From: Henriciella sp. AS95
GTDB lineage: Bacteria; Pseudomonadota; Alphaproteobacteria; Caulobacterales; Hyphomonadaceae
Assembly (NCBI RefSeq): GCF_038900055.1
Contig: NZ_JBBMQM010000001.1
Coordinates: 744,001-808,000, forward strand
Reading direction: 5' to 3'
DNA: 64,000 bases
The notes under the pieces were generated by a model. It made no database searches. It was given only the letters and a program-made list of their open reading frames with translations, and was not told where the DNA came from. The position numbers were made by a program, and so were the translations under genes. Below, piece by piece: positions 56,750-64,000 of the stretch. Position 1 is the first letter of the stretch, and every line of letters begins with the position of its first letter.

Positions 56750-58227
56750 GCTGCGCCCAATTTGCGGCCAGAAGACGAGCGAGTGGTCCAGTCCGTTGCG
56801 AGGCGGCGAAGGGCTTCGGCATCGAGCGGCTTGGCGGCGACGCCGGTCGCCCCGGCGGCGCGCGCGCGACGTTCAATGTCGGGATTGATCTCGGCTGAGA
56901 TGGCTATGATCGGCATTTTGTGTCCGGCGCTCCTCAAGCTCTTCATCGCTTCATACCCATCCATGATCGGCATACGCAGATCCATGAGAATGAGAGCCGG
57001 CTTGAGACGCTGCACGATATCGACCGCGTCGCGACCGGTCGACACCACACTGACCGAGAATCCTGCCGATTCCAAGGCACGTTGCGCAATCAGAGTGTTG
57101 ACCGGGTTATCGTCGGCGATCAGGACACGTCCGCTCGCGGAGGGGCTTTCTTTTTCGTCCGGTGAAGCTGTGCCTTTCAGGGCGAGATGGGCCCGTTCGA
57201 TGAGGGACCGGTCTCGCAAGGGCCGCACGAGCCAACCGCTGGCGCCCATGTCGTGAAAGCGGCCGAGCAGGCCCCGGTCCTCCGGACGCATCACGACCAG
57301 TGTCGGTGCAATCCGGGTGAGCGCGCGCAGCGACCGTTCCGGCAGCTTCGCATCCGCCAGAATGAGATCCGGCCGGGCCTGGCGGGCGTGCTGAGCATTG
57401 TCTGTGATGAGCGGCGTTGCGCCCGCATTTGCCAGGGCGCCGGCGGCAGACAGGCAGGTGCTCGGCGAAAATCCGGCAAGGGCTACGCGTGCCTCGAGGC
57501 GGGGGCCGGCCGGACGGGTCTGTTCTGCAGCGGTGACGGGGATGCGGACGGTAAATTTCGTGCCGAGGCCCGGCTGGCTTTCGAGCGTAACGCTGCCGCC
57601 CATAAGCTCTGCGAGCTTCTTGACGATCGCAAGGCCGAGACCGACGCCGCCATCCTTCTGCGCGTCGCCCGCCGAAGTCTGCCGGAAGGCCTCGAACAGC
57701 GCTGTCTGGTCGGCGCGCGCGATGCCGGGGCCAGTATCGATGATGTTGAAGAGGAGGCTGGTCTCATCCGCATCGATGTCGACCAGAACGCCGCCGGTTT
57801 CGGTGAATTTGAGCGCGTTGCCGACAAGATTGAACAGGATCTGGCGCAGTTTTCCGCCGTCCGTGACCACGTCTGTCGGAATGCCGGCATGTGTTCGCAC
57901 AGCGACATCCAGGCCGATGCTGTGAGCCCGGGGGGAAAGCAGCTCTGTCACTTCCCGGGCGAGATCGGTGACGTTTATTGTTTCCTGCTCGAGTTCGGTG
58001 GGCGCGCTGTCGAGGCGGGCAAAATCGAGGATGTTATTCAGCAGGTCCAGAAGGCGCGAGCCCGACAGGCGGATCGCTTCGGCATATTCCTTCTGGGCGG
58101 GATCCAGCTCTGTTTCGAGCAGCAGCGAGACGGTGCCGAGAATGCCGTTGAGCGGCGTGCGGATTTCATGGCTCGTTGTGGCCAGGAAGGCCTGCTCTGG
58201 GGAGAGTTTACCGGATGGATCTGTCAT
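56746..58227 (-). CDS. Soluble hybrid sensor histidine kinase
   Basis: A 493-residue kinase with no TM or PAS domain: HisKA from the start (His20 in TTSHEIRTPLNGILG), then a HATPase with NLVGNALKF and GVGLGLAIVKKL. A degenerate receiver (about 245-350) and a complete C-terminal receiver follow; the latter has VLIADDNPVNTLIA and the phospho-Asp416 in LILMDLRMP. Signal input may come from a partner protein. Translational coupling to ampG hints at a wall-status role (inference). Confidence 0.87.
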   Translation of the reverse strand: MTDPSGKLSPEQAFLATTSHEIRTPLNGILGTVSLLLETELDPAQKEYAEAIRLSGSRLLDLLNNILDFARLDSAPTELEQETINVTDLAREVTELLSPRAHSIGLDVAVRTHAGIPTDVVTDGGKLRQILFNLVGNALKFTETGGVLVDIDADETSLLFNIIDTGPGIARADQTALFEAFRQTSAGDAQKDGGVGLGLAIVKKLAELMGGSVTLESQPGLGTKFTVRIPVTAAEQTRPAGPRLEARVALAGFSPSTCLSAAGALANAGATPLITDNAQHARQARPDLILADAKLPERSLRALTRIAPTLVVMRPEDRGLLGRFHDMGASGWLVRPLRDRSLIERAHLALKGTASPDEKESPSASGRVLIADDNPVNTLIAQRALESAGFSVSVVSTGRDAVDIVQRLKPALILMDLRMPIMDGYEAMKSLRSAGHKMPIIAISAEINPDIERRARAAGATGVAAKPLDAEALRRLATDWTTRSSSGRKLGAA

Positions 58228-58292
58228 GACCCGGCCAGACCTAACCGAAAAGCCTGATGAATCGCTTAATATCGCAGGCGGATGTTACAGGT

Positions 58293-59837
58293 TCAGCGGG
58301 CCAGCGAGGATTGGCTGGAGGCGGGTTGATCGCCCGGAAGCCTGCGGCGATAGGACAGGGCTTCGGCCAGGTGAACCCGCTTTACACCGCCTGCACCATC
58401 AAGGTCTGCAATGGTCCGCGCGACTTTCAGCACGCGGTGATAGGCGCGCGCCGACAGAGCGAGTTTTGCCGCAGCATCTGAGAGCAGGCTGCTCGCGGCG
58501 TCATCAGGAGCGGCAATGGCGGCGATGTCGCGAGCTGGCGCATCGGCGTTCACAGCGCGCCGGCCTTCGGCGGGGCTGGAATAGCGCTCTGTCTGGATGT
58601 CACGAGCGGTCTGAACGCGAGCAGCCGCTTCTTTGGTGCCTTCCGACGGGGCGGGCAAGGCCAGGTCCATGGCTGTGACGGGCGGTGTGTCGAAGAAGAG
58701 ATCGATGCGATCAAAGAAAGGGCCCGAAATGCGCGACTGGTAGGTCCGCGCGCAGGCGGGCCCACGCTTGCAGGCCCCGTCGCCCGGGCCCCCGCCGCAA
58801 CGGCAGGGATTCATCGCGGCGATCAACTGAAAGCGTGCCGGGTACCGCACGTGTCGGTTGGCGCGTGAAATGACGACCGAGCCATCCTCGAGAGGCTGGC
58901 GAAGGCTGTCGAGCACCTGGGCTGGAAACTCGGGCAGCTCGTCAAGGAACAACACGCCGTGATGGGCCAGTGAAACTTCACCCGGACGCGCCTTGATGCC
59001 GCCGCCGACGAGGGCTGCCATCGATGCTGAGTGATGCGGCGCGCGAAACGGGCGCTGGCGCGAAAGCTGGCCGCGCTCCAGCAGGCCGGCGACCGACTGA
59101 ATCTGCGAGACTTCCAGCAGTTCGGTCGCAGAGAGCGGCGGCAACAGACCGGGAAGCCGTTGGGCAAGCATGGATTTGCCCGAACCCGGCGGGCCGCAGA
59201 ACAGGAGGTTATGTCCGCCCGCTGCAGCGATTTCGAGAATGCGCTTTGCGCCTTCCTGACCCTTGACATCGGAAAGGTCGGGAATTGCCATTGGCGGTGC
59301 AAGTTCGCCCGCGACAGGCGGCACGAGGCTGGCGCGGCCGGCAAAGTGATTGATCATGGATATGAGGTTTGGCGCTGCCAGCGCCCCCTCGCCTGCCCAG
59401 GCGGCTTCAGGCCCGCATGCTTCAGGGCAGATCAATCGCAGATCCATGGCGATCGCAGCCATGGCTGCCGGCAGGACACCGAGCGTTTGGCCCAGCGCGC
59501 CGTCCAGCGAAAGCTCGCCAATGGCCGCGTGACCATCCAGAGCGTCAGGCGCGATCACGCCCATCGCTGCCAGAACACCTAATGCAATCGCAAGGTCATA
59601 ATGACTGCCTTCCTTGGGCAGGTCGGCCGGCGCGAGATTGACGGTGATCCGCTTGGGAGGGAGGGCGAGGCCTATTGCCGAAAAGGCGGCGCGTACACGC
59701 TCACGGCTTTCGCCAACGGCCTTGTCGGGCAGGCCAACGATGGTGAAAAATGGATTGCCCGAGGTAATCTGCACCTGAACGTCGACAGGCTTTGCCTCGA
59801 TGCCCTCAAATGCAAATGTCGTGATCCGACAAACCAT
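58293..59837 (-). CDS. comM: YifB/ComM family Mg-chelatase-like AAA ATPase
   Basis: A 514-residue protein. The N-terminal ChlI domain includes VQITSGNPFFTIVGLPDKAV and VNLAPADLPKEGSHYDLAIA. The AAA core has GPPGSGKSMLA (Walker A), a C4 zinc-like insert NPCRCGGGPGDGACKRGPAC and the terminal RAYHRVLKVARTIADL. In naturally competent bacteria ComM acts as a helicase driving branch migration during transformation. The ATG at 59837 matches the family start MVCRITTFAFEG. Confidence 0.93.
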   Translation of the reverse strand: MVCRITTFAFEGIEAKPVDVQVQITSGNPFFTIVGLPDKAVGESRERVRAAFSAIGLALPPKRITVNLAPADLPKEGSHYDLAIALGVLAAMGVIAPDALDGHAAIGELSLDGALGQTLGVLPAAMAAIAMDLRLICPEACGPEAAWAGEGALAAPNLISMINHFAGRASLVPPVAGELAPPMAIPDLSDVKGQEGAKRILEIAAAGGHNLLFCGPPGSGKSMLAQRLPGLLPPLSATELLEVSQIQSVAGLLERGQLSRQRPFRAPHHSASMAALVGGGIKARPGEVSLAHHGVLFLDELPEFPAQVLDSLRQPLEDGSVVISRANRHVRYPARFQLIAAMNPCRCGGGPGDGACKRGPACARTYQSRISGPFFDRIDLFFDTPPVTAMDLALPAPSEGTKEAAARVQTARDIQTERYSSPAEGRRAVNADAPARDIAAIAAPDDAASSLLSDAAAKLALSARAYHRVLKVARTIADLDGAGGVKRVHLAEALSYRRRLPGDQPASSQSSLAR

Positions 59838-59921
59838 ATCCGTGCGCCCCAATGCTGGCCACTGCCTAGCATGACACTCGGAACAAATAAAGAACAAATT
59901 TAAACTTTGGCGCGAGCCAGA

Positions 59922-60287
59922 CTAGTCGAGACGGATAATCTCGTCGTCGGGGTCGGTTTCTGCTGGAGGCACTTCTGTCGCCGGCGTTTCGATTTCCGGA
60001 ATGTCGGCCAGGCGGTTCTCATTGATCGCCCCATCAGGCAGGCGAATGCCTTCCTGCGGCGCGCCTGCGTCTGGAATGCGCAGGTTAAACCCGCCGCTGG
60101 AATCAGATGCTGTCGTCGATTCAGACCCCGGATAACGGAGATTGAACTCAGAGGCGGCTGGTGCGCTGGCGGTTTCAGCCGAAACGTTGGCAGCCGTGCC
60201 GGACTCGGCAGGTGCCTTTTCCGAGCAGGCGACGCCGGTAAAGGACAGGGCGACAACAGATGCGAAGACGGCAGCTTTCATATTCAT
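59922..60287 (-). CDS. Small lipoprotein with FNLR repeats, hypothetical
   Basis: A 121-residue lipoprotein with signal peptide and lipobox TGVAC (Cys21). The mature part is acidic and disordered-looking, Ala/Ser/Pro/Glu-rich, with related short units: EFNLRYPGSES (47-57), GFNLRIPDAGA (66-76) and a looser GIRLPDGAI (80-88). Ends DDEIIRLD. No family recognised. It follows gshB on the same strand after 21 bases and may be in its operon. Confidence 0.6.
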   Translation of the reverse strand: MNMKAAVFASVVALSFTGVACSEKAPAESGTAANVSAETASAPAASEFNLRYPGSESTTASDSSGGFNLRIPDAGAPQEGIRLPDGAINENRLADIPEIETPATEVPPAETDPDDEIIRLD

Positions 60288-60308
60288 ACCCTCAGTTTGG
60301 GGTGCAGA

Positions 60309-61259
60309 TCAGCTCTTGGCAACCATCTCCTGCACACAGTCCCAGAAGATGGCCGCTGCATCGATGCCTGTAAAGCGCTTCAGTTCCTGAATGCCGGTCG
60401 GGGAAGTGACATTCACTTCGGTCAGCTTGTCGCCGATCACATCAATGCCGACAAAAATCTGTCCGCGGCTTTTCAGTTCCGGGCCGATGGCCTCGCAGAT
60501 TTTGAGGTCGGTCTCGGTCAGCTCGACCGGCTCTGCCGTGCCGCCGACATGCATGTTTGACCGGGTTTCGCCCTTTTGCGGCCGGCGATTGATCGCGCCG
60601 ACGGCCTTGCCATCAACAAGGATGACTCGCTTGTCGCCATTGCTGACGGCAGGAAGGAAGGCCTGGGCAATCATCGGCTCGCGTGTGCGCTCGAGAAACA
60701 TTTCCATCAGCGAGCTGAAATTGCTGTCGTCTTCCTTCATGCGAAAGACGCCGGCGCCGCCATTGCCGTAGAGCGGCTTGATGATGATGTCCTTGTGGCG
60801 TTTGCGGAAGTCGAGAATGGATTTCAGATCGCGCGAGATCAGCGTATCGGGAATGATTTCCGGGAATAGGAGCGGGAAGAGTTTCTCCGGACCCGAGCGA
60901 ACGAATTCCGGATCATTGAGAACCAGCGTCTCGCCCTTGAGAAGCTCAAGGATGTGGCACGCCGTAATATACGCCATGTCGAAAGGCGGATCCTGGCGCA
61001 TCAGCACGACGTCGATATCATCGGCAAGATCAAGCAGGGTTTCCTCGCCCACAAGACCAGGCTCATCGGCGACGCGCTGGAAGGTGACGGGCTTGGCCCG
61101 GGCGGTGACGCGGCCGGTATCGAAGGAAAGGTGGCGCGGTTCGTAGATCCAGAGTTTGTGACCGCGTGCCTGCGCTACTTCTGCCAGCGCAAACGTGGTA
61201 TCGGCATCTATATTGACCGTGGACAGCGGGTCCATCTGGATCGCGATACGCAGGCTCAT
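60309..61259 (-). CDS. gshB: Glutathione synthetase
   Basis: A 316-residue ATP-grasp enzyme joining gamma-glutamylcysteine and glycine. It has the prokaryotic GshB start (IAIQMDPLSTVNIDADTTFALA), VLMRQDPPFDMAYI, KPLYGNGGAGVFRM in the ATP-grasp domain, RRPQKGETRSNMHVGG and the metal/glycine end TEVNVTSPTGIQE. The usual order rsmI-yraN-gshB is interrupted here by the envelope protein genes at 61404-63543. Confidence 0.95.
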   Translation of the reverse strand: MSLRIAIQMDPLSTVNIDADTTFALAEVAQARGHKLWIYEPRHLSFDTGRVTARAKPVTFQRVADEPGLVGEETLLDLADDIDVVLMRQDPPFDMAYITACHILELLKGETLVLNDPEFVRSGPEKLFPLLFPEIIPDTLISRDLKSILDFRKRHKDIIIKPLYGNGGAGVFRMKEDDSNFSSLMEMFLERTREPMIAQAFLPAVSNGDKRVILVDGKAVGAINRRPQKGETRSNMHVGGTAEPVELTETDLKICEAIGPELKSRGQIFVGIDVIGDKLTEVNVTSPTGIQELKRFTGIDAAAIFWDCVQEMVAKS

Positions 61260-61349
61260 AAAGGCTCCCTCAGCAAGTGTGGCTGCTATATGAGGGCGAT
61301 TGAGCGCCTTGATAAGTGCCCGTGCCGATCAATGCGCCATCTGATAAGG

Positions 61350-61380
61350 AAAAGCCCCTCCGGCGCGAGGCCAGAGGGGC
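61350..61380 (-). terminator. Rho-independent terminator of the fasciclin gene
   Basis: On the minus strand GCCCCTC.GGC pairs with GCC.GAGGGGC (11 positions, one mismatch, five-base loop) and is followed by TTTT. It lies 24 bases after the fasciclin stop. Confidence 0.85.
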
Positions 61381-61403
61381 GATCCCGTGAGGGGCGTGGT
61401 CGA

Positions 61404-61913
61404 TTATTCTGGCAGGATAACGCTGTCGATGACGTGGATGACGCCATTGGAGGCTTTCACATCAGCGGTAACGACATCTGCGTCGCCGACAGTGACAGCG
61501 CCGTGGCTGTCCTTGGTGACGGTGATCGTATCACCGGCCAGGGTTTCCACCTCGGTGGAGCCTTCAGCGATGTCTCCGGCCATGATCTTGCCCGAGACGA
61601 CGTGGAGCTTGAGGATGCCCTGTAGCTGATCCTGGTTTTCTTCCATGAGCAGCGTATCGAGTGTGCCTTCTGGCAGGGCCGCGAAGGCCTCGTTGGTCGG
61701 AGCAAAGACGGTGAATGGGCCGTCGCCTTTCAAAGCCTCGACGAGGTCTGCTTCAGTGACAGCTGTGACGAGAGTCGAGAAGGCGTCGTTGGACGCAGCG
61801 GTGTCAACGATGTCCATCTTTTCCGACTTTTCCATGTGGTGTTCGGCGTGGGCGAGGCCCGCGCCACCAACAAAGAGGGCAGTCGTCGCAACGGCGGTGA
61901 AGAGGGATTTCAT
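61404..61913 (-). CDS. Secreted fasciclin (FAS1) domain protein
   Basis: A 169-residue protein with a Sec signal peptide (cleavage about AHA/EHH, residue 23) and one FAS1 domain. It has DIVDTAASNDAFSTLVTAV, the H1 motif GPFTVFAPTNEAFAALP, and the H2 region NGVIHVIDSVILP. FAS1 proteins mediate adhesion in the envelope or outside. It is a single gene with its own terminator, divergent from the META-domain lipoprotein. Confidence 0.93.
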   Translation of the reverse strand: MKSLFTAVATTALFVGGAGLAHAEHHMEKSEKMDIVDTAASNDAFSTLVTAVTEADLVEALKGDGPFTVFAPTNEAFAALPEGTLDTLLMEENQDQLQGILKLHVVSGKIMAGDIAEGSTEVETLAGDTITVTKDSHGAVTVGDADVVTADVKASNGVIHVIDSVILPE

Positions 61914-62092
61914 GAGGGGTCTCCTTTTGAGTTGTGGATATCCTCAATACGGCGACCGCTCATGCGTGGATCATTAAAAAACTTATAAAAACAATGATCT
62001 AATGTTTTGGATGGACCCGTCCTTGTACAAGGCATTACGATGTGTATCAGATCGTGGATCACTTGCTCGCAAAATCGTGAAAGGTGCCGACC
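61914..62092. promoter_or_regulatory. Divergent promoter region, fasciclin / META lipoprotein
   Basis: Contains GATCATT and AATGATC as perfect 7-base inverted arms 17 bases apart (about 61970-62000). A perfect 12-base palindrome CCTTGTACAAGG lies at 62021-62032. The surroundings are AT-rich. Both fit regulator sites, but no regulator gene is adjacent. Confidence 0.4.
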
Positions 62093-62914
62093 ATGCGCAC
62101 GCTCTTCGTCCTTCCTGTCGCCATGGCGATGCTTGTGGCTTGCGAAACGGATACGGCGAAAGACGTGCCGAACGGGACAGCCGGTTCCGACGCTGAAATG
62201 AGTGCAGAGATGTCAGACCCTGCAGAGACCGAACCGATGACCATTACGGGCACGCTTGCCTATCGCCAGCGGATTGCTCTGCCGGCAGATGCGATTGCCA
62301 GCATCCTCGTTTATGAGGAGGGGCCTGCTGATATGGTCAGGGAAGAAATCGCAAGTGAGAGCTTCGAGCTGAACGGGCGCCAGGTGCCTATTCCGTTTCA
62401 GGTGATTGTGCCGGCGGACATCGAGCTGGAGCGTGACAGACTGTCCTTGCGGGCCGAGATCCATGATGCCGCAGGCGACCTGATGTGGACGAGCGACACG
62501 GCGAACATTTTCGACCGTACCGAGGGTCTTTATGAGCTAGGTAACATCAATCTCGTGCCGACAACGTCCGCCGTTGTTTCAATGGACCAGCTAACGGCGC
62601 ATGAGTGGATGGCAGCCACCCTGAATGGCGACCCGCTTTTTCAGAGTTCGCAGATCACGATGACCTTTGAAGAAGACGGCCGGGTTAGCGGCTCGTCCTC
62701 GTGCAACTCGTATACGGGGAGCTTCAAGCTGAATGCGGGGACGCTGACATTTGGCCCGCTGGCCATGACGCGCCGCGCCTGCTTCCCGCAGGAGATCATG
62801 GAACAGGAGCAGGCTTTTGTTGCGGTCATGGGCGACAATCCGGATGTCGATCTCGACGAGAATGGATTGCTGACCCTGACGGGCGCGGATGGCCGCAGCC
62901 TGACGGCGCGTTAG
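62093..62914 (+). CDS. Lipoprotein with YbaY-like and META (HslJ) domains
   Basis: A 273-residue lipoprotein with lipobox LVAC (Cys17). The first mature domain (about 45-145; MTITGTLAYRQRIALPADA, PIPFQVIVP) follows the YbaY/pilin-chaperone beta pattern. The second (about 155-273; HEWMAATLNG, GSSSCNSYTGSF, MTRRACFPQ) is a META domain like HslJ. Such proteins occur in stress-related envelope contexts. The ATG at 62093 (AAAGG upstream) is preferred to a GTG at 62084. Confidence 0.85.
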   Translation: MRTLFVLPVAMAMLVACETDTAKDVPNGTAGSDAEMSAEMSDPAETEPMTITGTLAYRQRIALPADAIASILVYEEGPADMVREEIASESFELNGRQVPIPFQVIVPADIELERDRLSLRAEIHDAAGDLMWTSDTANIFDRTEGLYELGNINLVPTTSAVVSMDQLTAHEWMAATLNGDPLFQSSQITMTFEEDGRVSGSSSCNSYTGSFKLNAGTLTFGPLAMTRRACFPQEIMEQEQAFVAVMGDNPDVDLDENGLLTLTGADGRSLTAR

Positions 62915-63543
62915 CTGCCTGAGCCACCCAGCAATTCACTATCGCTGCCGCCTGACGCTTCGAACTGGGCTGGAATCTGACGCACTTTGACGTAGGACAC
63001 GACACGCTGCACGCCGCCGACGACGCTGGCGCGCTCTGCGGCTTCTTTCAGTTCTTCGTTGGATTGGGCGATCCCCATCAGGTAGACGACGCCATCATAC
63101 GTCTCGATATTGTAGTTGACGCTTTTCACATTCTTGGCGGCGATCAGCGAGGCGCGCACGCGCGCCGTGATCAACTCGTCAGAAGCGTTGGCGAAAAAGC
63201 CGCCGGGCCGTTCAATCACAATCTCATTGGCGACATCGCGGGTGCGGGTTGCTGTCCATGCAATGTCTTCCGCGCGTACGCGGTGTTCCGGTGTTGCGAC
63301 ACGGCCAGACAGCAGGACGAGGCCTTGAGCGACTTCAACATCGACCTCGCCAAAACCGTCTTCATTGAGCAACATGGCCTTGATCTGGTTGGACACCGTC
63401 GCGTCATCGACGGCTTCACCGAGTGAACGTTCCTGCACCGAGGCGACGCCGACCGCGCCAGCGGTTCCAAGGACAGCGGCTGCACAGCCGGACATGAGGA
63501 CAGGTGCCGTCAGGGCGAGAGCCATAAGGGATGATCTGATCAT
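62911..63543 (-). CDS. BON domain lipoprotein
   Basis: A 210-residue lipoprotein with lipobox LMSGC (Cys20). Two BON domains follow (about 48-110 and 120-190), each ending in the GxVxLxG-type strand: GLVLLSGRVATPEH and GVVYLMGIAQSNEE. The layout is that of DolP/YraP-type proteins of the outer membrane, which often lie near yraN as here. The stop overlaps the convergent META gene by 4 bases. A second ATG at 63561 would add six residues. Confidence 0.88.
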   Translation of the reverse strand: MIRSSLMALALTAPVLMSGCAAAVLGTAGAVGVASVQERSLGEAVDDATVSNQIKAMLLNEDGFGEVDVEVAQGLVLLSGRVATPEHRVRAEDIAWTATRTRDVANEIVIERPGGFFANASDELITARVRASLIAAKNVKSVNYNIETYDGVVYLMGIAQSNEELKEAAERASVVGGVQRVVSYVKVRQIPAQFEASGGSDSELLGGSGS

Positions 63544-63579
63544 GGGCCAAATCTCTTTCATCTAAAAGCTAAGTATGAC

Positions 63580-63963
63580 CTAGGCGCCGGATGGGGCAAA
63601 ATCTGGGCGCCACTGATTGCGCAAATGTATTGGCAATCGGTGTGGCAAAATCATCACGAGGTCGAAGCGCCAGTCGAGATGTTCGGCTTTCGCTTGTTGT
63701 GCCATCCAGCTTTGCGCGGCGCGATTGATCCGCCGCCAGTTTGCTTCGGGAACGGCTGTCTCGGCGACCGTGCGCGTCTGCCGCGCCTTCACCTCGATGA
63801 AGGCGACCGTATTGGCGCGCCGGGCAATGAGGTCGATTTCGCCAACGGGCAAGCGCACGCGGCGCGCGAGGATGCGATACCCTTTCAGCCGCAACCAGAG
63901 TGCGGCCAGCGTTTCAGCGCGCCGCCCGCGCCGCTCGGCCCGCTGCCGGACGCCCTCAGCCAT
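63580..63963 (-). CDS. yraN: UPF0102 family protein YraN
   Basis: A 127-residue restriction-endonuclease-like fold protein with the PD-(D/E)xK-type core GEIDLIARRANTVAFIEVKAR (Asp44, Glu57, Lys59). The family is predicted to be a nuclease but has no settled function. Its start overlaps the stop of rsmI by 8 bases, the usual rsmI-yraN pair. Confidence 0.92.
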   Translation of the reverse strand: MAEGVRQRAERRGRRAETLAALWLRLKGYRILARRVRLPVGEIDLIARRANTVAFIEVKARQTRTVAETAVPEANWRRINRAAQSWMAQQAKAEHLDWRFDLVMILPHRLPIHLRNQWRPDFAPSGA

Positions 63964-64000
63964 TGTCCTTCAGGGCGAGTGCCCTCTGATAGGCGTCGCG
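63956..64000 (-). CDS. rsmI: 16S rRNA 2'-O-ribose methyltransferase RsmI, C-terminal end only
   Basis: Only the last 14 codons are in the window: RDAYQRALALKDNG then TGA. This matches the usual end of RsmI (DAYxRALALK) and sits immediately upstream of yraN, as in many proteobacteria. The rest lies beyond the right edge. Confidence 0.75.
   Translation of the reverse strand, partial: RDAYQRALALKDNG

Noticed and set aside
57187-58257. Long open frame (356 codons) antisense to the hybrid kinase
   Set aside because: The kinase domains on the minus strand are intact; the antisense frame has no recognisable domain or ribosome-binding site.

Overview
The window is high-GC, gene-dense chromosomal DNA of an alphaproteobacterium, most likely from the Hyphomonadaceae/Caulobacterales group. 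This placement is inferred from several things: the dnaA - rpsT - enoyl-CoA hydratase neighbourhood; MetX/MetW methionine synthesis; a lipoprotein resembling the CC0125/CC1285 family; an OxyR - AhpC - AhpD cluster; a HWE-type histidine kinase; and the long acidic tail on ribosomal protein bS16. No prophage, insertion sequence, CRISPR array or rRNA operon is visible. One tRNA gene is present.

Layout. 1-6.4 kb: a methyltransferase end, a PII protein, metXW, and the hisC-tyrC pair for aromatic amino acids. 6.4-10 kb: tRNA-Leu(CAA), then mostly small membrane proteins (ExoD, DsbB, DUF3429 and three unknowns, two of them clear tandem paralogues). 10-14.4 kb: lpdA facing an ffh - small membrane protein - aroQ - rpsP operon. 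15.2-17.5 kb: an oxidative-stress cluster in which ahpC-ahpD diverges from oxyR across a recognisable OxyR site. 17.5-22.7 kb: a symporter, an ArnT-like glycosyltransferase and small conserved proteins and lipoproteins. 22.7-24.5 kb is the one clearly accessory island: dense palindromic repeats around a GIY-YIG nuclease gene, and a low-GC gene for a two-TM protein with an OmpA-like domain. 24.6-42.1 kb holds a replication gene set, all on the minus strand (gyrB, recF, dnaN, dnaA, rpsT). It is interrupted by a plus-strand MarR/S41/HemN group and by a serpin, a MarR/enoyl-CoA isomerase pair, a methyltransferase, two unknown membrane proteins and a HWE kinase. 42.2-64 kb: enoyl-CoA hydratase, gamma-glutamyltranspeptidase, an SLC13 permease, a LysR regulator, mutS, malic enzyme, AmpG with a hybrid kinase, comM, gshB, fasciclin, META and BON envelope proteins, and yraN-rsmI.

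Connections between genes. AhpD normally passes electrons to AhpC from dihydrolipoamide, which LpdA (also here) recycles, so peroxide defence may link to central metabolism under OxyR control. MetW is translationally coupled to MetX. HisC and TyrC probably act together in tyrosine/phenylalanine synthesis. Both MarR genes have near-perfect palindromes directly before their ATG, and three regulators (both MarRs and OxyR) appear to be translated from leaderless mRNAs.

Most notable: a DnaA that by eye lacks both the box VII arginine finger and the sensor-2 arginine; paired-hairpin repeats whose copies differ by compensatory base changes, two of which flank the GIY-YIG gene; a bacterial serpin with an intact inhibitory hinge; and a low-GC membrane ORF plus a large palindrome wedged between dnaN and recF. 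Start codons were chosen by eye from ribosome-binding sites, start codon type and family length. They are uncertain where stated.
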